Assembly (NCBI RefSeq): GCF_964355755.1
Contig: NC_092680.1
Location: 13,183,001 to 13,247,000 of the forward strand
Direction of reading: 5' to 3'
Length of the DNA: 64,000 nt
Source of the DNA: Antedon mediterranea
Lineage: Eukaryota > Echinodermata > Crinoidea > Comatulida > Antedonidae
Part shown: positions 59,139-64,000 of the stretch, one piece after another
How positions within the stretch are numbered: position 1 is the stretch's first letter
How the letters are laid out: every line of letters begins with the position of its first letter
Notes under the pieces: model-generated
Databases searched by the model: none
The model's input: only the letters and a program-made list of their open reading frames with translations
Told to the model about the DNA's origin: nothing
Position numbers and translations under genes: made by a program

Positions 59139-62100
59139 AGGCATATACAACATTTGTTCTTTTTATCCAAATACGCTACCGTCTAAAACTGCAAAAATGC
59201 GAATAATAGTGCAATAAAACACACTCCGTGAATAACTAAGACATGACAATCTTTCACATGTTGATGTCCAGATTTTACAGCATAAGACAGAAGCTGCTGC
59301 TGCAGGGTAATGTTCATCATCGTAAGAAGCAAATGTCATAAGTTAATAGTAAGTTTGAAATTAATTGCAGACACAAACATTGCTGAGATTGTAATAATGT
59401 CATTGACAAGTAAAACACGTCGATGTTTGTCTTCAGCTAATTTGAATTGAATAAATCAATTTACTCTTTAAACCTGGTTCCGGTTTAGGACGCAACACAT
59501 GGACGCTCGCGCGAAGAAACGCAATTAATTCGACCAATCAGAAGGAAGCATTTCTTTAAAAGTAATTTTTTTTTCTTTTATTTTAGTACAGTAATCAACA
59601 GTTTTTTATACAAAAAATTAACAGGGCGAAATCACTGAAAGCAAAAGCTTGTGAAAGCTAGGCTGCTCAGAAATAGAACGCATGCATATTTTAACATGAT
59701 TCATGGTCAAATTACTCGCGTTGCGCTTTAAATATTATGCGTTGCATTATAGCCTAGTAGGCCTAGAAATCAGGCTTAAATCTATACATTAGAGCTCAAT
59801 GTATGCCACGGTCTGTATGCATTAGTAGAAGTGTTGTCGGTATTGGTTATTGTTGACGATTTAATGATAATGAATCAGTTTACAGAAATCAAAGCAGAAT
59901 TATAAGAATGTCCCGGATGTTACAAATCACTCAATACGTTTTACCTTGTTGCATTTTCACCTGCTCAGTGTGGTTATACATCAAAACAAGCCAACAAAGC
60001 CGATACGTTAATAAAGACAAGCCTACTGCAACAAAAAGACAACTTGATGCATTATAAAAAGCAGAAACGATTGATATTACTATGACGACCTATGATAATG
60101 ACACTTAGCGCGTGTTAACAACATTTGCTTTCTTTTTGTTTTGGTCTTTTCCTCATTTATGATTATAATACTATAGAATAATTAATATCTCTTACATTAA
60201 TTTACAATATTATATCATAATTACGATTCCATTGCGTGGATACGTCTTCTAGTCGTGAAAACAATTTCGTTTCATGATTAGAACATCAATAGGCCAAGCT
60301 CTTTGAGATACAACGCATAAACTATTTGCTACATATAATGTTATTTTGCTTTGTGTAATGAATACATGAATAAAATACTGAAATTAAATTAATAAAATAA
60401 ATAAACCAATCTATTAATATGTATTTATATACAATACAATTTTAATTAGGCCTACGCGTAGTTATCGTTTGACGTACGTAGAGACAGGAACTATATTATA
60501 GGCTAAATCTTGGGCAATAAATCAAGTCATAATAAGTATTCGATACTATATCGGTATCATTGCAACTCAGTGATGAAAACAGATGACTACTGACTCTAAT
60601 AGTGTTTACCGTTGGGGGTTCCGAAGAATTATTGATGACTAACCAATGTATAATGCTCTTTCAACATTAATCAAACAGCGAGGTTTGCCGAAGAAATGAT
60701 AAGTAATATAAAGACTGCTGCTTTGATAGTGGCATAGGAATATGAAATGGAAAGAAAACTCTACGATTTGTTTTGGCCGTGAGACCAAACTAGAATGGAA
60801 AGTATATACTTAGGTGATGTAATATAATTTATAATTTTCGTTGTGGTAGATGTTGTAGCAATGGGGCGTTTCATAGAAATGTGACATTATAGGACTAGAT
60901 GCTGCTTAGGTATAAAAATGGAGTGTATGAGCATGTTCGATTCGAGAATGGTTTAACAAAAGCAGTAGGCAAGTTAAACTATTGAACTATGTAGGATTAT
61001 ACTGTAGGCTATTGTATACATTGCAGTTAACTCATCAGTCCAGGTTCTATGCCTGCAGTAGTTGTGTGTTAAGAACATGTTGTTGGTGTTAAGAACATGT
61101 TGTTTCTTTGCTATTTAAGCAGTTTTTGTATTTGTTATCTATATAACAAACTAGTTCGACAAAAAAAAGTTTGATGTGCCCAAATATGGTAGTGATATTC
61201 TTAAGGCGCCTCTGTGTCAAATATTGAATAAAATAATGTATATTTTAACTAAACACTATGACTAAACATGTAGTCCAGGTGAACGGTTTGGTACTTAAAT
61301 ATGTACAGAAATGTGGAGATCGGAATAACTACCAAATGCGGACCTACTGCAGACCTACTGCAGTACTCTGGAGATCCTACACACAAACACTAGGCCTCTG
61401 CTGCTGTACCTTGAGTTTATCTATAAACATGTGTAGAACCTTTGTATAATTACTGCAAAAACATTATCTATAAAGCTGCTGTTTTAATTGTCATAGTATT
61501 GTTTCCAAAGTGCTTTTATTAAATCGGAATACTGTACGAAATAGAATGTTAACTAGTGAGCTAATTGCTTTGTTCATTGAGTAGGAATTACCTATCACAA
61601 ATGCTGCTGTCTTTCTGCTTCTATTAATGTATAAAGATCGCTTGTAATTTTTTATTAAGGTGGCGCCATGAACCGATTACGTCATTATTAGCTAATAGAG
61701 AACACTTAGTTCAAACTAGCATTTACTATTATACGTAAATATACAAGTGTTTTCATGAAATTATTTACTATTATTGTAATTTTGTGATTGGAAACACTAT
61801 TTTAAAAGGCCATTAATGAAACAAAATAATTCATAACAGCACATTGGGGATAACCTATAATTGCGACACGGGTTTGGGTTTGAGTCCCTAATTGTATTTT
61901 TAAATATATGATGATCTAGCAGAATATAAGCCTAATTGCAATATTAAAAGGTTTGTAAGCACAAGAATACAACACAAAATTCCACAAGAAGTTCTCCGAA
62001 ACGATTCAATTCGCGCTTGCAACTGCGCTAAACGTGAACACGTTTAATCGTATTTAGAGCGAATAGATTGGTTCTCATAGTATCAATCAAGCAAATTGCG

Positions 62101-62650
62101 CGAGAGAATACGAGAGGCTGGTGTGATAGTCCAATTATGTGCAGCTGTGTTGCTTTTCTATTGAATACAAGCTATGTGTTTTACCAGTTTGTGCAGATGG
62201 CAGTCGAGAAGATGGAAATAACCAAGTGTAAGTGCTGTACTGCAACTAATAACATTATTTTAATTATAGAGGAAACTCAATATTTTCAAATAACAAACAC
62301 ACCAGTTCAGTGCTTGAAACTAACCTCACATTTTACAGTGTGCAGCTCTCATCCTGACTTGCCCGAAGTGTCTGAGTTATTGTCTTTTTTATGTTAGTCC
62401 ACCAGTTGGCGTTTCGATTTTTTGTCTTATATCCGAGTTAACAAGCTCAAGTAGTATATGTATGAAACGTCATATGTACCAAAATATTTATCTTTTTACT
62501 AATTAATTGAATCAAAATTCTGTCTGGTAGAACCTAGGCTACGTTATCCATGATATACTACTATACTACCTAAAATCTCATCTCTAGCTATCAATTTTGT
62601 TTGTCTTCCTCGGCCTCGTGTTCTTGGAGTCAATTCCGTAATAACTTGTG
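59139..62650. other. Gene-free stretch with MITE and SINE fragments
   Basis: A worn member of the AAGCTTGGTTC family starts at 59469 (CGGTTTAGGACGCAACAC, CGACCAATCAGAAGG) and may end near 59755 (GCGTTGCATTATAG). A right-end fragment of the CTCTGTCTACAC family lies at about 61149-61200. A B-box-like GGGTTTGAGTCCC near 61875 may be a SINE head fragment. The open frame at 62068-62397 has no domain or splice support and starts at a non-ATG codon. Confidence 0.45.
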
Positions 62651-62656
62651 TTCATC

Positions 62657-62912
62657 CATTAAGGTCGCAGTGTGTTGGACGTTGGACTACTGATCGTGGT
62701 TCGAATACAACTCTGCCGCACTGCTTGTATCCTTAAGGCAAGATACTTTACTTACGTTTGCCTCTCTCCACCCAGGTGTATTAACGGGTACCCAGTTAGA
62801 TCAAGACACAACTTTGCTGCTTACTAGCTGCATTATTGGAGTATGTTTCCATTCGAGGTTTCACAACATTAGGGTCTATATAAATCCAGGATATTATTAT
62901 TATTATTAAAAC
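62657..62912 (+). mobile_element. tRNA-derived SINE with TCCACCCAGGTGTATTAACG body
   Basis: The head has a GTCGCAGTGTGTTGGA A-box-like segment and GTGGTTCGAATAC as B box. The body reads CCTTAAGGCAAGATACTTTA, TGCCTCTCTCCACCCAGGTG and ACGGGTACC, a module I recognise as common in marine animal SINEs. The tail is (ATT)n. It seems nearly full length. Unlike the other two SINE families here it has a conserved central module. Confidence 0.8.
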
Positions 62913-64000
62913 TACACCATTCTTTAGGGCCTATTGTTGGGAGACAAAACTTTGAACAGTATCTCTATCGACCTATTGCTATTTTGTCATATCATATTTA
63001 TGATATATGTATTATCAACGTTCAAGGACTCCATACAGTGTTGACAGTTTCAGTTTATGAATTGATTTACAAACTATAATCAAAATATCATTTTGCTGTA
63101 ATTTCATTCCATAATATAATAACTTATTAGACTGAGTACAATAATAATAAAATACAAGAAATCAATAGGTAAATGGACATGAGTATGAATGTGAAACTTA
63201 TTTATTATTTTTTAATCATCTTTTCCAAGTTTATGAACGTTGTCTGTCGTAGATAATGTTTTGTTATGAACAGAACAAGATTGAGCACAATATATAAGGC
63301 TGTACGTACGGTGTGATTGTGAAGCATTCATATCATTACCTTGAACTGTACTTGACTCACGTTTGTAATAAAATATACAAATCAATTTTAGGTGTTTTTT
63401 GTTGTTAATATATTAAATTGCTAGATTTTCTTCTAAGGTAATAATAACTAGACACATGTTGAACCGAACAAAGTATCCCCTTAATATGAGTGTTCCCTAA
63501 ACAGGGGTTTGCCTTACCGTTATATTAAATATGGGTGTCTGAAAGGAAAGGTTATGTAAACAATAATTATAAAATATTTTTTAACAAACTTCGAATAGTG
63601 CGTAGCAGCGTGGCGCGTCTTAAAAATGAAAATTCGACTAAACACCATTGGTGTAATATAAATATTGACTATGTTTCGCTGATTAGCTTGAGAGTGATGG
63701 AAATATGTAAAATAATTTATGAAAATAAATAAAAGGTAAATGTCAATAATCAACTATAACCTTTGATTAAATCTTGAGATTTAAATTTATACTACGAGTA
63801 GCTCAAATGGCGAGGCGTTGGTGGTACTTGAATACTGCCTGGAAGCTAATTGTACTTAATTGAATCCCTAGTGATTTGTTGGTCGAACATGAAAACTTCC
63901 GGTTTACCGATATTTATGGAGATATCGTATATTACGGACGTAAATGAAACTTCCGATAATCAATATCAGGGTGCCTCTATCTGTGCTTTAGATTCTTGCT
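62913..64000. other. Gene-free right end of the window
   Basis: No exon or RNA gene is supportable. Around 63798-63872, GAGTAGCTCAAATGGCGAGGC and TTAATTGAATCCCTA recall worn A and B boxes and may be another SINE head. This is too diverged to call. Confidence 0.4.

Noticed and set aside
61850-61900. Possible tRNA gene with GGGTTTGAGTCCC
   Set aside because: Only a B-box-like segment is present; no cloverleaf can be drawn. More likely a SINE fragment.
62068-62397. 109-codon Cys-containing open frame
   Set aside because: Starts at a non-ATG codon, lacks a signal peptide or spaced Cys pattern, and has no supporting splice sites.

Overview
The window is AT-rich (about one third G+C), intron-rich animal DNA. 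Three genes can be read exon by exon: a paired-class homeobox gene best matched to DRGX, the ciliary gene CFAP95 and the complex I gene NDUFS5. There are no bacterial features. Several tRNA-derived SINEs, many palindromic MITEs, a dead LINE and a very frequent octamer, TAGGCCTA, fill the rest. Together these suggest a marine invertebrate, probably an echinoderm or related deuterostome. That placement is an inference from general genome character, not from a species-specific marker.

Layout. 1-573 is the end of a minisatellite that continues off the left edge. 574-9359 has no recognisable gene, only small repeats and one MITE. 9360-13217 holds a 130-bp triple tandem repeat followed by a broken non-LTR retrotransposon (endonuclease, reverse transcriptase and C-terminal zinc knuckle remnants), which is split by a perfect 27-bp hairpin. 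13218-21290 is repeat-bearing intergenic DNA. 21550-38451 is the drgx gene on the plus strand: TATA box, then five coding exons (269 codons) spread over 16.7 kb with a 12.7-kb first intron. 38452-40397 is a repeat-rich spacer.

40398-43821 is CFAP95 on the minus strand (five coding exons, 217 codons). It lies head to head with NDUFS5 on the plus strand (coding 45324-45950, 100 codons). Their shared upstream region carries an imperfect RFX X-box, a CRE-like site and a TCTCGCGAGA-like element, so a bidirectional promoter is likely.

46339-51286 is bounded by matching 15-bp inverted termini and a perfect 8-bp target duplication (CTTAGTAG). This makes it a 4.9-kb hAT-type DNA transposon with no visible transposase. 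It has collected nested MITEs, tandem arrays and one exon-like open frame. 51295-64000 has no convincing gene. It holds a family of 150-bp palindromic MITEs, a 35-bp tandem array, SINE fragments and a GAT-rich low-complexity tract.

The three genes do not form a pathway. CFAP95 (axoneme) and NDUFS5 (mitochondrion) may share a promoter, and drgx is a developmental transcription factor with long, regulatory-sized introns. I found no undescribed enzymatic or defence system. The most unusual observations are the extreme over-representation of the palindrome TAGGCCTA, the closed hAT-like element with its captured exon-like frame, and the duplicated, frame-shifting copy of a CFAP95 exon.
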